Source of the DNA: Crenobacter oryzisoli
GTDB lineage: Bacteria > Pseudomonadota > Gammaproteobacteria > Burkholderiales > Chromobacteriaceae
Direction of reading: 5' to 3'
Length of the DNA: 64,000 bases
Assembly (NCBI RefSeq): GCF_030385785.1
Contig: NZ_JAUEDK010000014.1
Span: forward strand, 1-64,000
Shown one piece after another: positions 25,162 through 33,936 of the stretch. The first letter of the stretch is position 1. The number at the start of each line of letters is the position of its first letter. The position numbers and the translations under genes were made by a program. The notes beneath the pieces were generated by a model that worked only from the letters and a program-made list of their open reading frames with translations, did no database searches and was not told where the DNA came from.

Positions 25162-25992
25162 ATGGCAGGCAGTCTTCTCGACCGCGCGTTCGGCATCCTC
25201 GAGCGCCTTTCTACCGAGTCCAGCGGGATGCCGTTGCAGGCGATCGCCGACCAGATGGACATTCCGAAGAGCGCAGCGCACCGGCTACTGGGTGAGCTCG
25301 CCAAGTTGCGCTACGTGCGCCAGGACAAGGACACCGGTCGCTATTTCCTGACCACGAGGCTGGTGTCGCTCGGTTTTCGCTTCCTCGCCGAGACGGGCAT
25401 CGTCGACGTGTCGCAACCGATCCTCGATGAACTCGCGCGGCAGACGCGCGAGCTGGTGCGCCTGAGCGTGACCGACGGCGAGACGCTGACCTGGGTCGCG
25501 AAAGCGCAGGGTGCCCTGTCCGGATTGCGGTATGACCCGGACATGGGGCGCGAGACAGCGCTGTTCTGCTCGGCTTCGGGTTTTGCGTGGCTGTCGACAT
25601 TGTCCGATGAGGACGCGCTGGCGCTGGTGATGAAGCAGGGCTTCGGCAAACTCAACGAGTACGGTCCGAACGCACCGCGCACCGTGCCGGCGCTGCTCGA
25701 ACACCTGAAGCAAACGCGCGAACGCGGCTACAGCGTCGCCATCGACACCTATATGGAGGGCATGGCAGCGATGGCGACCCCGGTCCGCCACCCGGTGACT
25801 GGCCGCGTGCTAGGCGTTGTCAGTATCGCCGGCCCGACGCCACGCTTGTCCGAAGCCAAGCTCGCCTCATTCGCCGATGCGCTAATGGCAACCGCTGCCG
25901 AACTGTCCGAGGCCAGCCTTGGATCGGCCTATCTCGCCGACGTCTGGTTCCGTGGCGACGACGAGAAGGTCGAGAAGAGGGCAGCAAAATGA
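25162..25992 (+). CDS. IclR-family regulator heading the flavoprotein operon
   Basis: 276 residues. The N-terminal winged helix (LLDRAFGILERLSTESSGMPLQAIADQMDIPKSAAHRLLGEL) is followed by the IclR effector domain (VRLSVTDGETLTWVAKAQG, RGYSVAIDTYMEGMAAMATPVR). It is distinct from the PcaR-type IclR protein further along. ATG 25162 follows GGGGGT. Its stop overlaps the flavoprotein start by four bases (ATGA), so regulator and operon are co-transcribed. Confidence 0.88.
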   Translation: MAGSLLDRAFGILERLSTESSGMPLQAIADQMDIPKSAAHRLLGELAKLRYVRQDKDTGRYFLTTRLVSLGFRFLAETGIVDVSQPILDELARQTRELVRLSVTDGETLTWVAKAQGALSGLRYDPDMGRETALFCSASGFAWLSTLSDEDALALVMKQGFGKLNEYGPNAPRTVPALLEHLKQTRERGYSVAIDTYMEGMAAMATPVRHPVTGRVLGVVSIAGPTPRLSEAKLASFADALMATAAELSEASLGSAYLADVWFRGDDEKVEKRAAK

Positions 25993-27695
25993 AACGCGAG
26001 ATCGTCTGCGACGTACTCGTCGTCGGCTCCGGTGCCGCCGGCTTGTCAGCCGCCGTCACCGCGCGGCACGCTGGGCTCGACGTGATGGTCGCCGAGAAGG
26101 CGCCGGTGCTCGGCGGCACCACCGCCTGGTCGGGCGGCTGGCTGTGGATTCCGGGCAATGCGCCGGCGCGACGAGCTGGCGTCGAGGACTCGGTCGAGGC
26201 GGCGCGCGCCTACCTGCGCGACGAACTTGCCGATGCCTACGACGCCACGCTGGTCGACGCCTATCTGGAGCACGGCCCGCGCATGGTCGACTTCTTCGAG
26301 GCCCATACCGCGGTGCGTTTCGTGCCCGGCGTCGCCACGCCGGACTTCCATCCCGACTCGGCCGGCAGCACCGTCGGCCGCCCGGTGTGTGCCGCGCCGA
26401 TCGACGGCAGGGAACTGGGGCGGCTGATCGATCTTTTGCGCCCGCCCTTGCGGGAGATCACGCTCGGCGGCATGCCGATCGCGGCCGGGGCCGACCTCAA
26501 GCACTTCATGAACGCGCGCCGCTCGCTTGCCTCGGCCTGGCATGTGGCGAAACGGCTGACGCGCCACGGCTTCGATACCCTCGTGCACGGCCGCAGCATG
26601 CATCTGGTGAACGGTAATGCGCTGGCGGCGCGACTGATCAAGTCGGCTGATACCCTCGGCGTGGCGCTCCGCGTTGCCTCGCCGGCACGCGAACTGATCC
26701 GCAACGCCAGCGGCCGCATTACCGGCGCGGTGCTCATGACACCGCAAGGCGCACAGACAGTGCGCGTGCGCCGTGGGGTCGTGCTCGCCTGCGGCGGTTT
26801 TCCGCACGATGTCGAGCGCCGGCGCGAACTGTTCCCGCTGGCGCCGACCGGCGCCGAACACTGGTCGGCCGCACCGCAGGAGAACAGCGGCGACGGCCTG
26901 AGGTTGGCCGAGGCGGTCGGCGCACGGGTGAAGGCCGACATTCCGAGCCCGGCCGCATGGATCCCGGTGTCGCGCGTGCCGCGCCCGGATGGCAGCCACG
27001 GTGTGTTCCCGCACCTGATCGACCGCGCCAAGCCCGGCGTGATCGCCGTGCTGAAAAACGGACGGCGCTTCGCCAACGAGTCCAACTCCTATCACGACGT
27101 CGGCCGCGCCTGGCTGGCCGCGTCGGCGGCGGCCGGGCTCAAGACGGTCGAGGCTTTCCTGCTGTGTGACCACAGGGCGATCCGCCGCTATGGCCTGGGC
27201 TTCGCCAAGCCGTTCCCGATTCCGCTCGGGCCCTATCTCAAGTCCGGCTATCTGGTCAGCGCGCCGAGCATCGCGGCGCTGGCCGAGCGGCTCGGCATCG
27301 AGGCAGCGGTGCTGTGCGCCACCATCGAGCGCTACAACCATGATGCCCGTCGTGGCGAGGACCCGGAATTCGGCCGTGGCAAAAGCGCCTTCAACCGCGT
27401 CAGCGGCGATGCGACTGTCGCGCCCAATCCCTGCGTCGCTCCCGTCGAGCACGGGCCGTTCTACGCCGTCCGCCTGTTGCCCGGCAGCCTCGGCACCTTC
27501 GCAGGTCTGCCTACCGACGCGTCCGCGCGCGTGCTCGGCGAGGGCCGCCGGCCGATTCCTGGCCTCTACGCGGTCGGCAACGACATGCACAGCGTGATGG
27601 GCGGCCACTACCCGAGCGGGGGCATCACGCTCGGCCCAGCGATGACCTTCGGCTACCTCGCCGGCCTGCATCTGGCCGGCACGCCGCCGGGCTGA
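25989..27695 (+). CDS. FAD-dependent KstD/fumarate-reductase-like dehydrogenase 1
   Basis: 568 residues of the FAD_binding_2 family. The N-terminal dinucleotide motif is VLVVGSGAAGLSAAVTA; GGTTAWSGGWLWIPGN and the C-terminal VGNDMHSVMGGHYPSGGITLGPAMTFGYLAG are hallmarks of 3-ketosteroid delta-1-dehydrogenase-like proteins, as is YNHDARRGEDPEFGRG. The family introduces a double bond next to a keto group on a six-membered ring (KstD, 4-oxocyclohexanecarboxylate desaturase). With no steroid genes nearby, desaturation of a keto-hydroaromatic acid is likely here; the substrate is inferred. No signal peptide is seen. Confidence 0.85.
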   Translation: MKREIVCDVLVVGSGAAGLSAAVTARHAGLDVMVAEKAPVLGGTTAWSGGWLWIPGNAPARRAGVEDSVEAARAYLRDELADAYDATLVDAYLEHGPRMVDFFEAHTAVRFVPGVATPDFHPDSAGSTVGRPVCAAPIDGRELGRLIDLLRPPLREITLGGMPIAAGADLKHFMNARRSLASAWHVAKRLTRHGFDTLVHGRSMHLVNGNALAARLIKSADTLGVALRVASPARELIRNASGRITGAVLMTPQGAQTVRVRRGVVLACGGFPHDVERRRELFPLAPTGAEHWSAAPQENSGDGLRLAEAVGARVKADIPSPAAWIPVSRVPRPDGSHGVFPHLIDRAKPGVIAVLKNGRRFANESNSYHDVGRAWLAASAAAGLKTVEAFLLCDHRAIRRYGLGFAKPFPIPLGPYLKSGYLVSAPSIAALAERLGIEAAVLCATIERYNHDARRGEDPEFGRGKSAFNRVSGDATVAPNPCVAPVEHGPFYAVRLLPGSLGTFAGLPTDASARVLGEGRRPIPGLYAVGNDMHSVMGGHYPSGGITLGPAMTFGYLAGLHLAGTPPG

Positions 27696-27804
27696 TCCGC
27701 CGCCCGGTCTCCCTTTTTCACCTTCGACCCGTCACCCCCGCTCCCGACCGATTCGGGCGCGCAGGCCCCCCTTTGGCCGTTGGGTCTTCATCCTGGAGTT
27801 AGCC

Positions 27805-28422
27805 ATGCAACGTTATGAAGTCGTCACCCTTACCTTACCGATCGGCGCCACCGGTGCGGCGCTGCCGCGCATCAAGCAGTACCTGGACGAGACACCGTCG
27901 CGCGGCCGCTTCCTCGCCTGCTGGTATTCGGATATCGGCGCTCTCAACCAGATCATGGTGATTCGCGGCTACGAAAGCGCCGCCGTGCTGGCCGAGGAGC
28001 GCGAGGCGGCGCTGTTGGCCGGTAACCCGTTCGGCATCGGCGACCTAGTGACCGACATGGAAATCAACGACTACGCGCCGTTCCCCTTCTTGCCACCGGT
28101 CGAACCGGGCGAGAAGGGCCCGTTCTACGAAGTGCGCGTCTACGGTATCAAGCCCTCGGGCCTTGCGCCAACCATCGAAGCCTGGCGCGGCGCCGTGCCG
28201 GCGCGCACCGAGATCTCGCCCCTGACCATCGCGATGTATGCGGTCGACGGCAAGGCGCCGCGCTTCATGAACATCTGGCCCTACCCGTCGCTGGACGCGC
28301 GCAACAAGGCGCGCGCCGACGCGGTTGCCGCCGGCATCTGGCCGCCCAAGGGCGGCCCGGCCCACCTGACCGATTTGGCCTCGTCGATTTTCCTGCCGGC
28401 GTCGTTCTCGCCGCTTCGCTAA
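27805..28422 (+). CDS. NIPSNAP-family protein
   Basis: 205 residues containing two ferredoxin-like NIPSNAP repeats: the first begins QRYEVVTLTLPIGATGAALPRIKQYL, the second at about 110, FYEVRVYGIKPSGLAPTIEAWRGAV. The fold (dimeric alpha-beta barrel) is used by small enzymes and binding proteins; the role is not known. It lies 110 bp after the flavoprotein gene and 12 bp before the isomerase gene, within one operon, so it probably acts on the same ring compound. Confidence 0.8.
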   Translation: MQRYEVVTLTLPIGATGAALPRIKQYLDETPSRGRFLACWYSDIGALNQIMVIRGYESAAVLAEEREAALLAGNPFGIGDLVTDMEINDYAPFPFLPPVEPGEKGPFYEVRVYGIKPSGLAPTIEAWRGAVPARTEISPLTIAMYAVDGKAPRFMNIWPYPSLDARNKARADAVAAGIWPPKGGPAHLTDLASSIFLPASFSPLR

Positions 28423-28433
28423 GGAGCCTGACC

Positions 28434-29258
28434 ATGACCTCCCGAATCCTGTCGCTCGCCGCGCTGACCGTGCTGGAGCTCTCGCCGCCCGACATGGTCT
28501 CCTGCGCCGCCGAAGCCGGCTACAGCCACATCGGTCTGCGCCTGCTACCTGCCACGCCGACCGAACCGCAACACGACATCGTTGGCGACACGCCGCTGTT
28601 GCGCGAGACGCTCGCGCGCCTTGCCGACACCGGGGTTGCAGTGTCCGACATTGAGATCCTGCGTCTTAAGCCGGAGACGTGCGTCGCGGACTTCCTGCCG
28701 GTGCTGGAAACCGGCGCGCGGCTCGGCGCGCGCGACGTGCTGGTGGCCGGCAACGACGCCGATCCGGTGCGGCTGGCCGACAACTTCGCGCGCCTGTGCG
28801 AGCTGGGCGCGCCGCTGAACCTGGCGATGAACATCGAGCCGATGCCGTGGACCGAGGTGCGCAACCTCAAGGACGCCGCCGCACTGCTGGCCTCGGCCAA
28901 CCGACCGGCCAACGCCGGCGTGCTGATCGACGCGATCCACTTCGACCGCGCCGGTTGCCGCATCGAGGAGATCGCCGAACTGCCGGAGGGCGTGCTGCGT
29001 TATGCGCAACTGTGCGACGCGCCGGCCGACAAGCCGCGCGATATCGACGAGCTGCTGCTGCAGGCGCGTGCCGAGCGGATGACACCGGGCGAGGGCGGAC
29101 TCAAGTTGGCCGAGCTGTTGCGCGCGTTGCCGGCGACGTTGCCGCTGTCGATCGAGGTGCCACAGGCGGCGTTGGCCAGGACCGTCGGCGCCGTCGAGCG
29201 CGCGCGTCGTCTGCGTGAGGCGAGCGAGCGGCTGCTCGAGCGGGTGTTTGGCGCCTGA
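28434..29258 (+). CDS. Sugar-phosphate isomerase/epimerase-like TIM barrel (dehydratase paralogue 3)
   Basis: 274 residues. The metal ligands found in the QuiC1 dehydratase domain have counterparts at Glu135 (NIEPMPW), Asp166 (LIDAIHFDR), Gln192 (YAQLCDAP) and Glu241 (LSIEVP). Overall similarity to QuiC1 is lower than for the gene at 21781, so it may act on a different cyclic acid, isomerising or dehydrating it. It sits between the NIPSNAP gene and the second flavoprotein gene. Start ATG 28434 follows AAGGAG. Confidence 0.8.
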   Translation: MTSRILSLAALTVLELSPPDMVSCAAEAGYSHIGLRLLPATPTEPQHDIVGDTPLLRETLARLADTGVAVSDIEILRLKPETCVADFLPVLETGARLGARDVLVAGNDADPVRLADNFARLCELGAPLNLAMNIEPMPWTEVRNLKDAAALLASANRPANAGVLIDAIHFDRAGCRIEEIAELPEGVLRYAQLCDAPADKPRDIDELLLQARAERMTPGEGGLKLAELLRALPATLPLSIEVPQAALARTVGAVERARRLREASERLLERVFGA

Positions 29259-29352
29259 GGCCGGGCCCCGTCGCGAGTCAATCCCGCGGCGCCAGCGGCG
29301 CCGCGACAGAACGATGCGCCGCGCTGAGCGGCGTACGTCAAAGGAGAAGGGG

Positions 29353-31161
29353 ATGTTGCTTGATCTGGGAAAGCTTTCGCCCGAGGGCGAGGTTTTCGAC
29401 GTGGTGGTGGTCGGCGCAGGTGGCGCTGGCATGTCGGCGGCACTCTATGCGGCCATCGACGGCGCGCGGGTGCTGCTTGTCGAGCATAGCGAGTACGTGG
29501 GCGGCACGACCGCCTACTCGGGGGGGACGACCTGGGTTCCCGGCACCCATCACGCCGCGAGTGTGCCGGGCAACGATACGCTCGACACCGCCGAGGGCTT
29601 TCTGAACCGGGCGGTCGGAGAGCGCACGCCGGCGGCGCTGCGCCGCGCCTTCCTCGACAACGGCGCCGAAGCGATCGCCCGCATCGAGGCGAATTCTGAC
29701 GTCAAATATCGCGCCTGTCCGACCCATCCGGACTACCTGACCGAGCTTGAGGGCTCGACGATGCGCGGCCGCGCACTCGAACCGGTGCCGTTCGATGGCC
29801 GCCTGTTAGGGCCGCTCTTTTCGCTGGTGCGCCCGCCGATCCCGGAGTTCACCGTGCTCAAGGGGATGATGGTCGACCGGGTCGACATCTTCCACCTGTT
29901 GCGCGCCACCCAGAGCTTCGCCTCGTTCCGTCACTGCGCGAAGATCCTGCTGTGCCACGTGTCGGACCGCCTGCGCTACCCGCGCGGCACCCGGCTGGTG
30001 ATGGGCAACGCGCTGATCGGCCGCCTGTTGCTATCGCTGTCGCAGCGTAAGAACGCCTCGATGCTCTTGAACACCTCGGTCGAGGCGATCAGCCACGACG
30101 AGGCGGGCGTCACCGCGCTGACGCTGGTGCAGAACGGTACGCGCCGCACGGTCCGGGTCAAAGGCGGCGTCATTTTCGCCAGCGGCGGTTTCAACCGCCA
30201 CCCGGCATTGCGCAAGGCACTGCTGCCTGGCGCCGACGAGGCCTGGTGTCCCGGCGCGCCCGGTCACACTGGCAAGGTGCACGAACTGGTGCGCCCGCTC
30301 GGCGCGCACTATGGCGAGGGCGCCCTCAGCAACGCGTTCTGGGCGCCGGTGTCGCGTCGCCAGCGCAAGGACGGCAGCTGGGCGGTGTTCCCGCACTTCG
30401 TGTTCGACCGCGCCAAGCCCGGCATGATCACCGTCAACCAGGCCGGCCACCGCTTCCTCAACGAAAGCACCTCCTACCACCTGTTCGGCGTCGCGATGCA
30501 GGAAGCCCACAAGGCATCGCCGTCCATTCCGGCCTATCTGATCGCCGATGCCGAGGCGATGCGCAAGTACGGCATGGGCATGGTCCGCCCTGGCGGCCGT
30601 GGGTTCGCACCCTTCCTCGCCGACGGCTATCTGACGCGCGCCGACACGCTCGACGAGCTGGCCGTCAAGCTCGGCATCGACGCGGCCGCTCTCAAGGACA
30701 GCGTGGCGCGTAACAACGCCTACGCCAAGACCGGCGTCGATCCGGACTTCGGCCGCGGCTCGACCGCCTATCAGCGCCACAACGGTGACGCAAGCTGGAA
30801 CGGTCCTAATCCCAACCTCGGCCCGATCGAGCGCGCGCTGTTCTACGCCGTGCGTCTCTACCCAGGCGACATCGGGGCGGCCACCGGCCTTGTCACCGAT
30901 ACCGATGCTCGCGTGCTCAACACCCGTGGTGCCCCCATTGCAGGGCTCTATGCGGTCGGCAACGACATGCATTCCATCCTCGGCGGCGTCTACGCCGCAC
31001 CTGGCATCACGCTGGGGCCCGGTCTGGTGTTCGGCTATATCGCTGCCCGCCATGCGGTGCAGCGTGCGGCAGCAGCGGGTAGGGGCGACGGGTACCTTCA
31101 GTCCGAGGCTTGCCGTCCGTCACGTCACATTGGCGTGACATCGCACGATGCAAAGGTCTGA
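29353..31161 (+). CDS. FAD-dependent KstD/fumarate-reductase-like dehydrogenase 2
   Basis: 602 residues, a paralogue of the protein at 25989. The FAD motif is VVVVGAGGAGMSAALYA, then YVGGTTAYSGGTTWVPGTH, NNAYAKTGVDPDFGRG and GNDMHSILGGVYAAPGITLGPGLVFGYIAARH. Like its partner it should desaturate a keto-ring substrate using FAD. The pair recalls the two desaturases needed to aromatise a cyclohexanone carboxylate. ATG 29353 has AAGGAG nine bases upstream. A C-terminal tail of about 30 residues (AAAGRGDGYLQSEACRP) is unusual. Confidence 0.85.
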   Translation: MLLDLGKLSPEGEVFDVVVVGAGGAGMSAALYAAIDGARVLLVEHSEYVGGTTAYSGGTTWVPGTHHAASVPGNDTLDTAEGFLNRAVGERTPAALRRAFLDNGAEAIARIEANSDVKYRACPTHPDYLTELEGSTMRGRALEPVPFDGRLLGPLFSLVRPPIPEFTVLKGMMVDRVDIFHLLRATQSFASFRHCAKILLCHVSDRLRYPRGTRLVMGNALIGRLLLSLSQRKNASMLLNTSVEAISHDEAGVTALTLVQNGTRRTVRVKGGVIFASGGFNRHPALRKALLPGADEAWCPGAPGHTGKVHELVRPLGAHYGEGALSNAFWAPVSRRQRKDGSWAVFPHFVFDRAKPGMITVNQAGHRFLNESTSYHLFGVAMQEAHKASPSIPAYLIADAEAMRKYGMGMVRPGGRGFAPFLADGYLTRADTLDELAVKLGIDAAALKDSVARNNAYAKTGVDPDFGRGSTAYQRHNGDASWNGPNPNLGPIERALFYAVRLYPGDIGAATGLVTDTDARVLNTRGAPIAGLYAVGNDMHSILGGVYAAPGITLGPGLVFGYIAARHAVQRAAAAGRGDGYLQSEACRPSRHIGVTSHDAKV

Positions 31162-31170
31162 GCAAAGTGC

Positions 31171-31258
31171 GTTCGATAGTCGAACAGAATTTCGATAATC
31201 GGCCTTGACGCTGCCGAGTACGCTGCCTACATTCCCGACATATGTACCAGCTGGTTCG
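31171..31258 (+). promoter_or_regulatory. Promoter with PcaR-type boxes and TGTACC site before the AroE-like gene
   Basis: GTTCGATAGTCGAAC (31171-31185) and TTCGATAATCGG (31191-31202) lie just before a -35 TTGACG (31205-31210) and -10 TACATT (31228-31233), spacing 17. Downstream, TGTACCAGCTGGTTCG (31243-31258) matches the second motif. The box-to--35 distance (34 bp) is the same as at pcaI. An activator upstream and a repressor downstream of the start are implied. Confidence 0.7.
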
Positions 31259-31313
31259 TGATGGGGCCAGGGTAACCCGGCAGTGCCGGAAAGCGGCAAA
31301 CAGAAAGAGATAG

Positions 31314-32192
31314 ATGAAGATTACCGGCAATACCCAGGTGTTTTTCGTGATAGCCGACCCGATCGGCCAGGTGCGTGCGCCCGAGTTGTTCAATCGGGTG
31401 TTCGAGCTTCACGGCGTCGACGCGGTGGTGGTGCCGCTGCAGGTCGCTGCGGACGATTTCGAGCCAACGGTCCGCGCGTTGTTTCGTTCGCCCTCGACTG
31501 GTGGTGTGTTCCTGTCGATCCCGCACAAGCCGGCGGCACTGACGGTGGCCGACCGCTGTTCCGAGCTGGCTGAAGTGGCTGGCGCGGTCAACGCGCTGCG
31601 TCGAGGACGCGACGGCGCGATCGAGGGCGAGCTGTTCGACGGCCTCGGTTTTGTAAAGGCGCTCGACGATGCCCACATCGCCTATGCCGGTCGTCGCGTG
31701 TTGCTGATCGGTGCCGGCGGGGCCGCTTCGGCGGCCGCAGCGACGCTTGCCGCGCGAGGTACGAGTGAGATCGCGATTTTTGACCCTGTCGCCGACAAGG
31801 CCATGCAGCTGGCATCGCGTATCGTCTCGGCGTTTCGCATCGACGCCTATGCGGCGGCATCGAACGACCCGGCCGGCTACGACCTCGTCGTCAACGTGTC
31901 GCCGCTGGGCATGAAGACGGATGACCCGGTCCCATTCGACGTGGCCCGGCTCGACGATGGTGCGGCGGTATTCGACGTGCTCATGAAGAACCAGCCGACG
32001 CCGCTCGTACGCGCCGCGCGCGCCCGTGGTCTTACCGCCGAGCCGGGCTTCGAGATGCTGATCCAGCAGGCGCCGTTGTACCTGCGTTTCTTTGGCCTGG
32101 AGGCAGCGGCGTCGGGCATCGAGAACGACGCGTCAGCGCTCAGGGCGATGATCTACCCACCGGAGCTGCTCGACTCGCACCGGCTGTCCTGA
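31314..32192 (+). CDS. Divergent AroE-like (SDH-like) dehydrogenase
   Basis: 292 residues with the AroE architecture: the catalytic Lys72 is in FLSIPHK and Asp109 in ELFDGLGF, and the dinucleotide motif is LIGAGGAASAAAATLA. The substrate-binding Ser-x-Ser of AroE is replaced (PIGQVRAP) and NTD is LFD, as in the AroE-like and SdhL branches that do not serve aromatic synthesis. It probably oxidises a quinate- or shikimate-like acid with NAD(P)+. ATG 31314 follows AGAAAGAGATAG. It opens a unit with the aromatic-acid transporter. Confidence 0.8.
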   Translation: MKITGNTQVFFVIADPIGQVRAPELFNRVFELHGVDAVVVPLQVAADDFEPTVRALFRSPSTGGVFLSIPHKPAALTVADRCSELAEVAGAVNALRRGRDGAIEGELFDGLGFVKALDDAHIAYAGRRVLLIGAGGAASAAAATLAARGTSEIAIFDPVADKAMQLASRIVSAFRIDAYAAASNDPAGYDLVVNVSPLGMKTDDPVPFDVARLDDGAAVFDVLMKNQPTPLVRAARARGLTAEPGFEMLIQQAPLYLRFFGLEAAASGIENDASALRAMIYPPELLDSHRLS

Positions 32193-32263
32193 AGTCAAAA
32201 CAGAAAATTAAAGAAAAAAAGCAGGCCCAAGCCTGCATCACCCCTGTCCCAGAGGAGAAAACT

Positions 32264-33640
32264 GTGACTGCACCCCACGCTATTGACGTTCGCGCGTTGA
32301 TTAACGACCGTCCGGTCGGGCTGTTCCAGAAACTGGTCGTCCTGCTCGGCTTTTGCATCATCGCGCTCGACGGTTTCGACGTCGCGATCATGGGCTTTAT
32401 CGCTCCCCAGTTGAAGCACGACTGGGGCGTGACCAACCAGATGCTCGGCCCGGTGCTGAGTGCGGCGCTGGCGGGCCTTGCGGTCGGCGCCTTGTTCGCC
32501 GGCCCGCTGGCCGACCGCTTCGGTCGCAAGATGATTCTGGTCTGTAGTGTGTTCTTCTTCGGCGTGTGGACGCTGGCAACCGCCACGTCGACCGACGTGA
32601 CCCACCTCGTCGCCTTCCGCTTCCTGACCGGCCTCGGCCTGGGCGCGGCGATGCCGAACGTCGGCACGCTGGTGTCTGAGTATGCGCCGGACAAGAACCG
32701 CTCTTTCCTCGTGACGGTGGTGTTCTGCGGCTTCACCTTCGGCGCGGCCGGTGGCGGCTTTCTGTCGGCCTGGATGATTCCGGCTTTCGGCTGGCACAGC
32801 GTGCTGGTGCTCGGCGGCATACTGCCGTTGATCGTGGCGCCGATCCTGTTTTTCAAACTGCCGGAATCGGTGCGCTTCCTCGTCGTCAAGCGCGCGCCGA
32901 CCGAACGTATCCGCAAGATCGTCGACCGCCTCGCTCCGGGCGTGGCGACTACCGCTTCGACCTTCGAAATGTCGGCCGCCGCCAGCGCGACCAGCAACGA
33001 AAGCCCGGTCAAGATCGTGTTGTCCAAGCAATACAAGTTTGGCAGCCTGATGCTGTGGCTGGGCTACTTCACGGCGCTGTTCCTCGTCTATCTGCTCGGT
33101 AGCTGGCTGCCGACCCTGGTCAAGGAGGCCGGTTACAACGTGACCGACGCGGCGATCGTGACCGCGCTCTATCAGGCTGGCGGCACTATTGGTTCACTGT
33201 TTCTCGGCTGGTGCATGGACCGCGCCAACCCGCACCGCGTGCTGTCGACCACCTATCTGCTGGGTGGCGCACTGACTTTCGCGATTGGGCTGTCGGCGCA
33301 TCATTTCGGCCTCCTGGGTGTGCTCGCCCTGGCCGTTGGCTTCTGCCTGAACGGCGCCAATACCGGCATGAATGCGCTGTCGGCCAGCTTTTACCCGACC
33401 GCGGCGCGCGCCACCGGTTCAAGCTGGATGCACGGCGTGGGTCGCTGGGGCGCGATGCTGAGTGCGTTCGCCGGCGCCCAGATGCTGGCGATGGGCTGGA
33501 CCTTCTCGCAGGTGTTCGCCGCGCTGACCGTGCCGGCCGCCATCACCGCACTGGCGATCATCGCCAAGGGGATGCACGGCGCGCGAGCCATGCGTGTCGC
33601 TGCCAATAGCGGTCTCGCGGTAGAGGCGGGGCGGTCCTGA
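32264..33640 (+). CDS. MFS aromatic/hydroaromatic acid:H+ symporter (AAHS family, PcaK-like)
   Basis: 458 residues with 12 membrane helices. Family marks are the DGFDVAIMGFIAPQL motif in helix 1, which carries the Asp needed for proton coupling, and GPLADRFGRKMI between helices 2 and 3. The AAHS family imports 4-hydroxybenzoate, protocatechuate, benzoate or similar acids. Start is GTG 32264 after AGAGGAG. Its position after the AroE-like gene suggests uptake of the hydroaromatic acid that gene oxidises. A small hairpin (32219-32236) lies in the gap between the two. Confidence 0.88.
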   Translation: MTAPHAIDVRALINDRPVGLFQKLVVLLGFCIIALDGFDVAIMGFIAPQLKHDWGVTNQMLGPVLSAALAGLAVGALFAGPLADRFGRKMILVCSVFFFGVWTLATATSTDVTHLVAFRFLTGLGLGAAMPNVGTLVSEYAPDKNRSFLVTVVFCGFTFGAAGGGFLSAWMIPAFGWHSVLVLGGILPLIVAPILFFKLPESVRFLVVKRAPTERIRKIVDRLAPGVATTASTFEMSAAASATSNESPVKIVLSKQYKFGSLMLWLGYFTALFLVYLLGSWLPTLVKEAGYNVTDAAIVTALYQAGGTIGSLFLGWCMDRANPHRVLSTTYLLGGALTFAIGLSAHHFGLLGVLALAVGFCLNGANTGMNALSASFYPTAARATGSSWMHGVGRWGAMLSAFAGAQMLAMGWTFSQVFAALTVPAAITALAIIAKGMHGARAMRVAANSGLAVEAGRS

Positions 33641-33836
33641 CCCGACGCCGATAGCACCGCTCACAAAGTGAGGTGCTGCCAAGTTGTCGCGAAGCTAGAA
33701 AACCAATGCCGCGATCGTGCTCGCCGCACGGCCGTGGACGGTACGAGTCTTACGGCAAGGCAGTGTCACAACGCCATGAAGGTTTGGTTAGTGGCTCTTG
33801 CTGTTGGGAGTGTGATCCTGGTACATCCAGGCTTGG

Positions 33837-33868
33837 AGGGCGGGCGCTAAGCGTTCGCCCTGTTTTTT
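33837..33868 (+). terminator. Terminator after the AAHS transporter unit
   Basis: AGGGCG-GG-CGC and GCG-TT-CGCCCT arms around TAA are followed by GTTTTTTGG. It is about 200 bp after the transporter stop; the gap before it holds only a doubtful 24-codon frame at 33778. Confidence 0.7.
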
Positions 33869-33936
33869 GGCGGAGGGATAAGCAACACGCTTCGCCATTG
33901 TTTCGCCCATCCATTCGGTCAACCCAGTTCGTCAAA

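Noticed and set aside
26046-27671. A 541-codon frame on the minus strand opposite the first flavoprotein gene
   Set aside because: It is an antisense frame caused by high GC at third codon positions; the plus-strand product has complete family motifs.
33778-33852. A 24-codon hydrophobic frame (MKVWLVALAVGSVIL ...) before the second MFS gene
   Set aside because: No ribosome site and its end overlaps the terminator stem; too little support.
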